Shown here: in pieces, positions 1 to 5,529 of the stretch
Layout of the letters: each line of letters opens with the position of its first letter
Numbering within the stretch: position 1 is the stretch's first letter
Source of the DNA: JBBQWZ01 sp043788745
GTDB taxonomy: Bacteria > Acidobacteriota > Terriglobia > Bryobacterales > Bryobacteraceae
Assembly (NCBI GenBank): GCA_043788745.1
Contig: JAYVTO010000075.1
Location: forward strand, 1-13,279
DNA: 13,279 nucleotides
Reading direction: 5' to 3'
Notes under the pieces: generated by a model
What the model was told of the DNA's origin: nothing
Seen by the model: the letters and a program-made list of their open reading frames with translations, nothing else
Database searches by the model: none
Translations under genes and position numbers: made by a program

Positions 1-402
1 CCCACCCGCCATCTTCATCCCACGGCCGGCGGACCTTCCATTCATACGCCCGTCTCGCCTATTCCCCGGACTGATTTCCTTACCGGCGGATTAGGGGAGT
101 TTTATGTGAACGCCGTTCGGCGGCGCGTCGCGTCGCCAGGCTACGTTCGCGGCGTGATTCGTGAGCTTGCAGTATGGGCACGACCGGAACTCAGCCTTGC
201 GTTGCTCGAGCGCGCCTGGCACTGGAGCGATGCTGCGCAGCTCAGCATCTGGGATTCGCTGATTGTCGCGGCCGCGGACGAGTGTGGCGCGAAGTGGATT
301 TTGAGTGAGGACTTTCAGGCCGGGATGCGGTTTGGGGACGTCATGATTGTGGATCCATTCCGGCAAGCGCCTAGCGAATTCGGGTTGGAAGTGCCGGTGT
401 AG
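1..402 (+). pseudogene. VapC-like PIN-domain ribonuclease remnant (C-terminal part; probably frameshifted)
   Basis: The reading frame ending at the TAG at 400-402 encodes the C-terminal half of a PIN-domain protein, the nuclease fold of VapC toxins. Visible family landmarks are GEFYV (acidic residue, codons 94-108), SIWDSLIVAAA and LSEDFQ followed by IVDPF, which supply three of the usual four acidic metal-binding positions. The N-terminal strand with the first Asp is not seen. A GTG at 106 with GGGGAG upstream could initiate, but it lies inside the conserved EFYV segment, so it is probably not the true start. Just upstream, frame 3 reads LISLPAD; joined to frame 1 it would give LISLPALGEFYV, a typical PIN segment, if two bases near 88-90 were removed. 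This suggests a frameshift. Bases 1-69 resemble PIN in no frame, and no antitoxin gene is visible. Family assignment is fairly sure; pseudogene status is inference, because the left end is cut by the window. Confidence 0.6.
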
Positions 403-478
403 CCCGTGTTGGGATGCGAGATCGCCACGCGCGAGCTTACGGGTGCGCCTCGGGGCACGGCGTTTCCGGGCGACGGAT

Positions 479-2368
479 CTAGCCTCTTAGTAACCCCAGT
501 GGACTGGCGTCGGCTGCTGCGCGCGCTGGTTTCAGGTCGGCGGACACCGGGATCGAGTCTCCTTCGCCGGGAGCGAGGAACATGTTGGTGTCGACTCCCA
601 ATTGCTTGATGTAAAGCTCGTGGTAGCGGCCCTGGGCGGCGTAGAGGGACTCGTGCGTTCCGCGCTCGGCGATGAGACCGGCTTCGACGACGAGGATCTG
701 GTCGGCGCGGCGGATGGTCGAAAGCCGGTGCGCGATCACGAACGTCGTTCGGCCTTGCATCAGGAACTTCAAGCCTTCCTGGATGAGCGCTTCGGATTCG
801 GAATCGAGGCTGGAGGTCGCTTCGTCGAGGATGAGGATGCGCGGGTCCGCGAGGATGGCGCGGGCGATCGAGACGCGTTGGCGCTGGCCTCCGGATAGCT
901 TGACGCCGCGTTCACCGACGATGGTGTCGTAGCCTTTCTCGAAGCTTTCCGCGAACTCGTCGACGCGGGCGATCTGGCAGGCCTTCATGATCTGCTCTTC
1001 GGTGGCACCGGGGCGGGCGAAGGCAATGTTCTCGCGAACAGTTCCATCGAATAGAAAGGTGTCCTGCAGCACGACGCCCAGGTGGGTGCGATAGCTGTCG
1101 AGGCGCGCGGTAGAGAGGTCGACTCCGTCGACGGTGATGGTGCCTGCCGTGGGCGTGTGGAAGGCGCAGACCAGGCTGATGATGGTCGACTTGCCGGAGC
1201 CCGAAGATCCGACAAGCGCGGTGACGGTGCCGCGCGCGGATTCGAACGAGATGCCGTGCAGAACTTCTTTGCCTTCCTCGTAGGAAAACAGCACGTCCTT
1301 GAACTGGACCGCGCCGCGGATTTCGCTCAGCGTGGTGATACGCCTGGGATCTTCGTCTTCCGGACGCTCGCGGAGCACTTCGCGAGTCCGTTCGAGTCCG
1401 GCGAAGGCTTCGGTCAGTTGCGTTCCGATGCTGACGATCTGAACGATCGGCGCGATGAGGAACGCGAGCAGCGCGGTGAAGGTGATAAATTCGCCGAGCG
1501 TTAGCGTTCCGGCGATAATTTGCTTCGAGCCGACGTACATGACGATCGAGCCGACGACACCCATGATGACCGTGGCTGAGAGACTCATCAGCGAGATTGC
1601 AGTAAGCGATTGCAGGACGTTGTCGAGCAGGCGCTTGACGCCGCCGGCGAAGACCTGTTCCTCACGCTCTTCGGCATGATAGCCCTTGATGACGCGGACG
1701 CCGCCGAGCGATTCGGTGAGGCGGCCGGTGACGTCGGCGGTGATTTTGCCGCGCTCTTTGAAGATTGGCCGGATGGACACGAAGGCTTTCTGCAGAATGA
1801 ATACGAAGATCAGCACGAAGCCCAGCGCGAGCAGCGTCATCAAGGTGCTGATGCGAAGCAGCAGAACCAGCGCGATAACCGCAGTGACCGCGCCTCCGAC
1901 GAAATCGACGAGGCCCGTGCCGACAAGGTTGCGGACGCCTTCGACGTCGTTCATGATGCGCGAGACGAGCGTTCCGCTTTTGTTCGAATCGTAGTAAGAG
2001 ACCGACAGGCGGCCAATGTGGGCTTGCACTTTCTGACGGAGCTCGGCGATCAGGCGCTGGGCGGATTTCGACAACAGCTGCGTCAGCGTGAACGACGTAA
2101 TGCCTTGGATTACGGTGGCTCCGACGACGGCACCCACCAGCGGCGTAAGGAGGTCGAACTCCTTTTTGCCGATGACATTGTCGATCAGAAATTTGGTGGA
2201 GTAAGGCAGGACGATGCCGCTGATGCGATTGATCAGCATCAGGCCAAGTCCGATGAGCAGCAGACTGCGGCGCGGCAGGATCATTTCCCGCAGGTCGGGC
2301 CAGAGATCGCGGAATCGCTCCGATTGAGGTTTTTTGACTTTCGGAACGGGCAGGGCGGCGGTTGACAT
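479..2368 (-). CDS. ABC exporter, fused permease and ATPase (MsbA/ABCB-like)
   Basis: This 629-residue protein is a half-transporter of the ABC exporter type, expected to dimerise in the inner membrane and export a hydrophobic substrate, lipid or drug using ATP. The N-terminal membrane domain (about residues 33-320) has around six hydrophobic helices. The nucleotide-binding domain is complete: Walker A GSSGSGKST at 387-395, Q-loop Gln435, GTVRENI at 442-448, signature LSGGQ at 491-495, Walker B ILILDE at 511-516 and H-loop His547. The last 40 residues form a low-complexity Ala/Pro tail beyond the usual family end. I chose the ATG at 2366-2368 (MSTAALPVPK) because the open frame continuing upstream to 3265 is antisense to another gene and resembles no protein. 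No good ribosome binding site precedes the ATG. The gene converges on the PIN remnant and diverges from the Asp-box/waaF pair. Nearby waaF makes a lipid A/LPS role tempting, but the substrate cannot be read from sequence. Confidence 0.93.
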   Translation of the reverse strand: MSTAALPVPKVKKPQSERFRDLWPDLREMILPRRSLLLIGLGLMLINRISGIVLPYSTKFLIDNVIGKKEFDLLTPLVGAVVGATVIQGITSFTLTQLLSKSAQRLIAELRQKVQAHIGRLSVSYYDSNKSGTLVSRIMNDVEGVRNLVGTGLVDFVGGAVTAVIALVLLLRISTLMTLLALGFVLIFVFILQKAFVSIRPIFKERGKITADVTGRLTESLGGVRVIKGYHAEEREEQVFAGGVKRLLDNVLQSLTAISLMSLSATVIMGVVGSIVMYVGSKQIIAGTLTLGEFITFTALLAFLIAPIVQIVSIGTQLTEAFAGLERTREVLRERPEDEDPRRITTLSEIRGAVQFKDVLFSYEEGKEVLHGISFESARGTVTALVGSSGSGKSTIISLVCAFHTPTAGTITVDGVDLSTARLDSYRTHLGVVLQDTFLFDGTVRENIAFARPGATEEQIMKACQIARVDEFAESFEKGYDTIVGERGVKLSGGQRQRVSIARAILADPRILILDEATSSLDSESEALIQEGLKFLMQGRTTFVIAHRLSTIRRADQILVVEAGLIAERGTHESLYAAQGRYHELYIKQLGVDTNMFLAPGEGDSIPVSADLKPARAAADASPLGLLRG

Positions 2369-2490
2369 TGATACCAGTGTACCGATCAATCGGCTCGAGA
2401 GCGCCGCAAATTCCGTGGGTGCCCTTAGGGAACCGGCGAATGACCCCGGGGCGCGTGTCTGCCGGGGGTTGGGTACGATAGAGAAGTAGC

Positions 2491-3243
2491 ATGCCGCTGA
2501 GAAACCGTTGCGCGATGGTTGTATTGGGCGTCTCCGTGGCGGTGGGCACGTTGTGCGCGCAATCGCCGTTGAAGCTCGAATACAAGTGCAGCGCGGACGA
2601 CATCCACGAGCTGGGGCTTGCGTGCTCGGCGGATGAGCCCTGCGCGATTTTTGTCGAGTTGACTTCCGTGGCGCAGGCTGGTGCGCGCTTGATCGTGACG
2701 GGAAATGTTCATACGAATTCGCAGACACTCCACGCGTTTCTCCTGGTGAGCGAAGATGGCGGGCGGACGTTTGCGGAGCCGCAGAAAAGGCTGCGCGCGA
2801 CGGCGCTCGAACAGATTCAGTTCGTCGATCTCGAAACGGGCTGGGTGGCGGGGCACAATTTGCTGCCGCTGCCGGGCGAACCGTTCGTCTTGCTGACAAC
2901 GGACGGCGGCAAGACGTTTCGGAGGCAGCCGTTGTCGGAAGAGGCCCGGAGCGGCGCAGTGGAGCAGTTCTGGTTTGAGTCGAAGCAGCGGGGAAAGATG
3001 GTTGTGCGGCGGGGATCGAAGTACGAGTTGTGGGAGACGATGACGGGTGGCGAGAGCTGGTCGTTGGCGGAAGTGAAGTCGGCGCCGATTGCGCTGCCGC
3101 GCGAGAACTCGACTGGCCTGCGGCTTCGGGCGGATAAGACGGACTTCCGGATTGAGCGGCGCGCCGGAGCGAAGTGGGATTTGGTGTCCTTGTTCGCGTT
3201 GAAAGCAGGGGAATGCAAGCCGCCAGTGCAAGACCCGCAATGA
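2491..3243 (+). CDS. Secreted Asp-box (BNR/Ycf48-like) repeat protein
   Basis: This 250-residue protein starts with a signal peptide (MPLRNR, a hydrophobic stretch to about residue 21, likely cleavage after LCA at 23). The Cys at 22 does not fit a lipobox, so export to the periplasm or outside is expected. Two clear Asp-box turns are visible, SEDGGRTF at 87-94 and TTDGGKTF at 136-143, with a weaker third (MTGGESW near 184-190). The intervening FVDLETGWVAG is typical of Ycf48-like and sialidase-like beta-propellers. At 250 residues it is short for a full propeller, so it may be a partial or divergent one. None of the sialidase catalytic residues can be assigned, so enzymatic activity should not be assumed. 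GAGAAG lies just before the ATG as a modest ribosome binding site. Its stop overlaps the start of waaF (ATGA), implying co-transcription and coupled translation. The role is unknown; a binding or assembly function is inferred from the family. Confidence 0.8.
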   Translation: MPLRNRCAMVVLGVSVAVGTLCAQSPLKLEYKCSADDIHELGLACSADEPCAIFVELTSVAQAGARLIVTGNVHTNSQTLHAFLLVSEDGGRTFAEPQKRLRATALEQIQFVDLETGWVAGHNLLPLPGEPFVLLTTDGGKTFRRQPLSEEARSGAVEQFWFESKQRGKMVVRRGSKYELWETMTGGESWSLAEVKSAPIALPRENSTGLRLRADKTDFRIERRAGAKWDLVSLFALKAGECKPPVQDPQ

Positions 3244-4274
3244 AGATTCTGGTCCGTGCGACCAATTGGATTGGCGACGCCGTGATGAGCCTGCCCGCGC
3301 TACGTGCATTGCGGGAGGCCCGTCCGAAAGCGCATATCGCGATCCTCGCGAGGCCGTGGGTTGCCGATGTGTACGCGCGGGAGCGATTTTGCGATCAGTT
3401 GCTGCCCTACGCGGCTGCCAAGGGCTGGCAGGACTTACCGTCGCGTTTGCGGATTGCGCGGGAGTTGCGTAAGCATGCGTTCGATGTGGCGATCCTGCTG
3501 CCGAATTCGCTTGATTCCGCGCTGACTCCGTGGCTCGCTGGAATTCCGGAGCGGATCGGCTACGCGCGCGACGGGCGTTCGATGTTGCTGTCGCGGGCAA
3601 TTGCGCGGCCACGGAAAGGCGAAATTCCGGCGCATGAACGCTTCTATTATCTGGAGTTGTTGCGGCGGGCGGGACTCATCGACGCGGTGGGCGAATCGTC
3701 GGAGATCCGGTTGGATGGCGCGCGGGATGCGGCGCAGGCGGGGCTGGCGCGATTTGAAGTGCTGGGGTTGGGCACCAGGGTAATTGGCGTCTCGCCCGGT
3801 GCGGCGTACGGCACGGCCAAGCGGTGGCTGCCGGAGCGATTCGCGGAAGCGGCGGCTTCGCTTGCGGTGCAGGTTGACGGTACGGTTGCATTGTTCGGCT
3901 CGACGGACGAACGCGAATTGTGCGCTGCGATCCTGCGGCAGGTGCAAGCGGCTGGCGTCCGCGGACACAACTTTGCTGGCCAGACGACGCTGAATCAGTT
4001 CATCGACCAAGCCGCTGCGTGTACGGCGTACCTGACGAACGATTCGGGCGCGATGCACATTGCGTCGGCGCTGGGCGTTCCGACGGTAGCGGTGTTCGGC
4101 GCGACCGATCATGTGGGTACGGGTCCGACGGGGTCGAGCGCGATGATTGTGCGCGAGGCGGTCGAGTGTGCGCCATGCCTAAAGCGCGAATGCCCGATCG
4201 ACCATCGCTGCATGACACGCGTATCGGCGCAACGAGTGGCGGAGACCGCGCTGACGTTGATTCAACGGAGGTAG
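3240..4274 (+). CDS. waaF: Lipopolysaccharide heptosyltransferase II (GT9 family)
   Basis: The 344-residue product matches the GT9 heptosyltransferases, which add L-glycero-D-manno-heptose from ADP-heptose to the LPS inner core on the cytoplasmic face of the inner membrane. Landmarks: the N-terminal acceptor-side motif RATNWIGDAVMSLPALR with the likely catalytic base Asp13; GVSPGAAYGTAKRW at 183-196 with Lys194 at the donor phosphate site; LFGSTDERE; and NDSGAMHIASALGVPTVAVFG at 267-287, the family's donor-binding segment. The Cys-rich tail CAPCLKRECPIDHRC (310-324) favours the WaaF subgroup over WaaC. Length is normal. I placed the start at the ATG overlapping the preceding stop (ATGA) because MKILVRA is the family N-terminus; the 22 upstream in-frame codons are antigenic noise within the previous gene. 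There is no good ribosome binding site, consistent with coupling to the upstream gene. A strong stem-loop follows 13 bases after the stop. WaaC or a generic GT9 enzyme is the alternative. Confidence 0.9.
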   Translation: MKILVRATNWIGDAVMSLPALRALREARPKAHIAILARPWVADVYARERFCDQLLPYAAAKGWQDLPSRLRIARELRKHAFDVAILLPNSLDSALTPWLAGIPERIGYARDGRSMLLSRAIARPRKGEIPAHERFYYLELLRRAGLIDAVGESSEIRLDGARDAAQAGLARFEVLGLGTRVIGVSPGAAYGTAKRWLPERFAEAAASLAVQVDGTVALFGSTDERELCAAILRQVQAAGVRGHNFAGQTTLNQFIDQAAACTAYLTNDSGAMHIASALGVPTVAVFGATDHVGTGPTGSSAMIVREAVECAPCLKRECPIDHRCMTRVSAQRVAETALTLIQRR

Positions 4275-4287
4275 CGAACTGCGTCCA

Positions 4288-4319
4288 GGTTCCGTCGAAC
4301 GTCCACGTTCGCAGGAACT
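4288..4319 (+). terminator. Imperfect stem-loop just after waaF, possible terminator
   Basis: GTTCC (4289-4293) pairs with GGAAC (4314-4318), and CGAACG (4296-4301) pairs with CGTTCG (4306-4311) around a TCCA loop, with a 2x2 mismatch between the two stems and a G-T pair at the base. It begins 13 bases after the waaF stop, the right place for a transcript end. There is no U-tract after it (TGTGAAAATCCC follows), so a classical intrinsic terminator is not proven. It could instead protect the transcript 3' end or be part of the hairpin-repeat region. Confidence 0.45.
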
Positions 4320-4347
4320 GTGAAAATCCCTGCTCCTTCTCGAAGAA

Positions 4348-4368
4348 CCGCGAGCGTGAGCGAGCGCC
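4348..4368 (+). repeat. Hairpin repeat copy 1 (GTGA-loop variant)
   Basis: CCGCGAGCGTGAGCGAGCGCC: CGC pairs with GCG, then two G.A mismatches, then GC pairs with GC around a GTGA loop. The upper stem is GC/GC here where other copies have AC/GT, a compensated change that keeps the fold. Confidence 0.7.
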
Positions 4369-4437
4369 TTAGCCCCAACGAAGAACCGCGTGCGTCAGGA
4401 ACCGTGAAAAAATCCTCGCACTCTCCCCAGCAAAGAA

Positions 4438-4456
4438 CCGCGAACGAAGGGAGCGG
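4438..4456 (+). repeat. Hairpin repeat copy 2
   Basis: CCGCGAACGAAGGGAGCGG, differing from the main form by one base (T to G at 4450), which weakens the upper stem but leaves CCGC/GCGG intact. Preceded by AAAGAA and followed by ATGC. Confidence 0.75.
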
Positions 4457-4469
4457 ATGCTTTCAAGAA

Positions 4470-4488
4470 CCGCGAACGAAGTGAGCGG
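4470..4488 (+). repeat. Hairpin repeat copy 3
   Basis: Main form of the repeat, preceded by TCAAGAA and followed by ATGC, exactly 32 bases after copy 2. A truncated copy (CCGCGAATA) starts another 32 bases on, at 4502. Confidence 0.78.
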
Positions 4489-4514
4489 ATGCCCTCAAGA
4501 ACCGCGAATAACAA

Positions 4515-4533
4515 CCGCGAACGAAGTGAGCGG
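4515..4533 (+). repeat. Hairpin repeat copy 4
   Basis: Identical core to copy 3, but the leader is ATAACAA rather than TCAAGAA and it sits 13 bases after the truncated copy, as if the array had slipped or recombined there. Its last G begins the next stem at 4533-4548. Confidence 0.75.
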
Positions 4534-4548
4534 ACGCGTCGGCGCGTC
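4533..4548. repeat. Perfect 6-base inverted repeat with TCGG loop
   Basis: GACGCG and CGCGTC are exact complements around TCGG, directly abutting the last hairpin repeat. It has a different sequence from the repeat family. Confidence 0.55.
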
Positions 4549-4624
4549 ATGACCGCCATGAACCAGTCAATGCGAATGGTTGCGAGATGGCGAGGAAATG
4601 CTACAGATCCGAGCCGCGCACGAA

Positions 4625-4641
4625 GCCCGGCGAAGTCGGGC
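4625..4641. repeat. Hairpin with cGAAg loop
   Basis: GCCCGGCGAAGTCGGGC folds as a 7-pair stem (one G-T pair) closed by a GAA triloop in a C...G context, the same loop as in the main hairpin repeats but with an unrelated stem. Confidence 0.55.
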
Positions 4642-4648
4642 GCAGTAA

Positions 4649-4661
4649 GCGGGTCTCCCGC
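4649..4661. repeat. 5-base inverted repeat GCGGG/CCCGC
   Basis: GCGGG and CCCGC separated by TCT, 7 bases after the preceding stem. Short stems of this kind arise by chance in GC-rich DNA; it is noted because of the density of stems around it. Confidence 0.35.
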
Positions 4662-4715
4662 GTCGGCCCCAAGCCCAACAACAAAAGTGAATCACCTACG
4701 AGATGGTTCATGGAG

Positions 4716-4738
4716 AGTGGCTGGATCTCACCAGCACT
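4716..4738. repeat. Bulged inverted repeat
   Basis: AGT-G-GCTGG and CCAGC-ACT pair as eight base pairs with one bulged G around a 6-base loop. It overlaps an odd-length palindrome (CACTGCCAGTG, 4735-4745). Possible operator or RNA stem; no partner gene is evident. Confidence 0.4.
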
Positions 4739-4815
4739 GCCAGTGAAGACACAACCCCGAACGTACGCGAGCCTTCGCATCCACAGATTTGCGTGTTCGG
4801 TGGCGACAGATTCGT

Positions 4816-5390
4816 GTGAACGAGTACGATGGGCCTGTGGAGATTCACGGCGCTATCGAGAAGATTCTCAGGGAGATTGACCGTAACCGGCAGGAATTGA
4901 AACTGTTGACGCACGGCCTGACGGATGCGCAGTTCAATTGGAAGCCGGCTCCCTTAGTCTGGTCGATGGCGGAGAACCTGACACACCTGCTGGCGACGAC
5001 GGCACTCGATCTTCCCGAATTACAACGCGCAATCGCGGCGGCGAAGGCGGACACGCTGTATTCTACGGGACCTTTTCGTATGGATTCATAAGCCGTTGGT
5101 TTGTGCGGCTCATGGAGCCTCCGCCGAAGCGAAAGTAGATGTACAGTCCGCCACCGGAGGCCGCGCTCGAAGAGACTCATCGTGCGTTTCTGGACCAGTT
5201 GAACGAGGTGAGCGAGTTGGTGCGAGCTTCGAACGGGCTGGACCTGGCGCGCGTTAAGACCGTGCTTCCAGCGATCTCGTTCTGCAAGATGCCGTTGGGC
5301 GCGAGATATTTTCTAGTAACGGCGCACAACCGCCGGCACCTTTGGCAAGCGATGCAGGTGCGACAGCATGTCCAGTTTCCCGCAAAATGA
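4816..5390 (+). pseudogene. DinB-family (DinB_2 type) protein, broken by a frameshift and a stop codon
   Basis: The DinB superfamily comprises small four-helix-bundle proteins, often metal-binding, some acting in thiol-dependent transfer reactions. The first part reads from a GTG at 4816 (or 4837) in frame 1: EIHGAIEKILREI..., LTDAQFNWKPAPLVWSMAENLTHLL, to STGPFR. It then needs frame 3 for YGFISRWFVRLMEPPPKRK. One missing base near 5079-5080 (CGT-AT for CGT-TAT) explains this. A TAG at 5136-5138 interrupts the frame before MYSPPPEAALEETHRAFL...; AAG to TAG would explain it. The rest runs to TGA at 5388. The three candidate metal His residues survive (one in ENLTHLL, two in AHNRRHLW), so decay looks recent. 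A sequencing error could explain one lesion but less easily both. The ATG directly after the TAG could allow restart, making a short C-terminal product. No good promoter or ribosome binding site is visible. Family identity is confident, functional loss likely. Confidence 0.8.
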
Positions 5391-5431
5391 TTCAGCATTC
5401 GGTCGCCATTTGAACGACGCGGCGGAATGTA

Positions 5432-5455
5432 GCTGTTTGCACGGCTGTTTGCACG
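5432..5455 (+). repeat. Perfect 12-base direct repeat upstream of the S9 peptidase promoter
   Basis: GCTGTTTGCACG occurs twice head-to-tail (5432-5443, 5444-5455), ending two bases before the -35 hexamer, and a partial third motif (GTTTG) overlaps it. The position fits an activator or repressor site, but it could also be a replication-slippage duplication. Confidence 0.65.
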
Positions 5456-5457
5456 GT

Positions 5458-5486
5458 TTGACGCCACTCGCGGCATTCGCGATAAT
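5458..5486 (+). promoter_or_regulatory. Sigma70-type promoter for the S9 peptidase gene
   Basis: TTGACG at 5458-5463 and GATAAT at 5481-5486 are separated by exactly 17 bases, each one mismatch from the consensus hexamers. Transcription would start near 5493, giving a leader of about 37 bases that contains the AAAGGAG ribosome binding site. This is the best promoter visible in the window. Confidence 0.72.
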
Positions 5487-5516
5487 CGAAAGTTACCCGT
5501 CGCTCTTTGCCTTCCC

Positions 5517-5523
5517 AAAGGAG
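5517..5523 (+). promoter_or_regulatory. Ribosome binding site that fixes the S9 peptidase start
   Basis: AAAGGAG lies six bases before the ATG at 5530. It decides the start: the open frame extends back to 5368, but those 54 codons overlap the dinB-like remnant and the promoter, whereas the ATG at 5530 begins a clear signal peptide. Confidence 0.85.
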
Positions 5524-5529
5524 AATTCC

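Larger units (their letters stand above)
4348..4533 (+). repeat. Cluster of directional REP-like hairpin repeats
   Basis: Four copies and two fragments of one element lie here in the same orientation, with core CCGCGAACGAAGTGAGCGG usually preceded by AAGAA and often followed by ATGC. Copies start at 4348, 4438, 4470 and 4515; degenerate or partial copies start at 4387 and 4502. Copies at 4438, 4470 and 4502 are spaced exactly 32 bases apart, so part of the cluster is a tandem array. Each core folds into a small hairpin: CCGC/GCGG stem, two G.A mismatches, a 2-pair upper stem and a tiny loop. A fixed leader plus a hairpin in one orientation is the general layout of bacterial REP elements. No REP-associated transposase gene is in the window. 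It is too short and irregular for CRISPR. Confidence 0.75.
4275..4815. other. Gene-free, hairpin-rich intergenic region between waaF and the dinB-like pseudogene
   Basis: No frame in these 541 bases gives a recognisable protein. Two short open frames (4489-4746 and 4587-4880) have no family resemblance and are Arg/Ser-rich in the way of chance frames. What the region does hold is at least eight short inverted repeats: a long imperfect stem at 4288-4319, a family of directional repeats at 4348-4533, and single stems at 4533-4548, 4625-4641, 4649-4661 and 4716-4738, each listed separately. No promoter of quality is seen for the downstream pseudogene. Confidence 0.7.

Noticed and set aside
106..402. 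Intact 98-residue protein starting at the GTG at 106
   Set aside because: Despite GGGGAG upstream, the conserved PIN segment GEFYV spans the proposed start, so the true gene began further upstream.
441..460. Small GTGC/GCAC inverted repeat between the PIN remnant and the exporter
   Set aside because: It has a four-pair stem in GC-rich DNA and no T-run on either strand, so a terminator call would be unsupported.
1610..2365. 251-codon plus-strand open frame across the ABC exporter
   Set aside because: It is the exact antisense of a well-supported membrane domain and has an Asp/Gln/Arg-rich composition typical of such shadows.
2369..2490. Divergent promoter region between the ABC exporter and the Asp-box gene
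   Set aside because: TACGAT at 2474-2479 resembles a -10, and TACACT on the minus strand (2376-2381) another, but neither has a credible -35 at 16-18 bases. Promoters must be here, but I cannot place them.
2369..3265. A 299-codon open extension upstream of the ABC exporter start, in the same minus-strand frame
   Set aside because: It is Arg/Ser/Pro/Thr-rich, antisense to the Asp-box gene, shows no family resemblance, and the exporter starts normally at the ATG at 2368. Long antisense open frames are expected at this GC content.
4348..4533. Possible CRISPR array
   Set aside because: There are too few units and most intervals are only 13 bases between 19-base cores, with repeated rather than unique spacer sequence. 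No cas genes are present.
4489..4880. Two short plus-strand open frames between waaF and the dinB-like remnant (85 and 97 codons)
   Set aside because: There is no ribosome binding site and no recognisable motif, and the first begins inside the hairpin repeats. They could hide a decayed gene, but nothing supports it.
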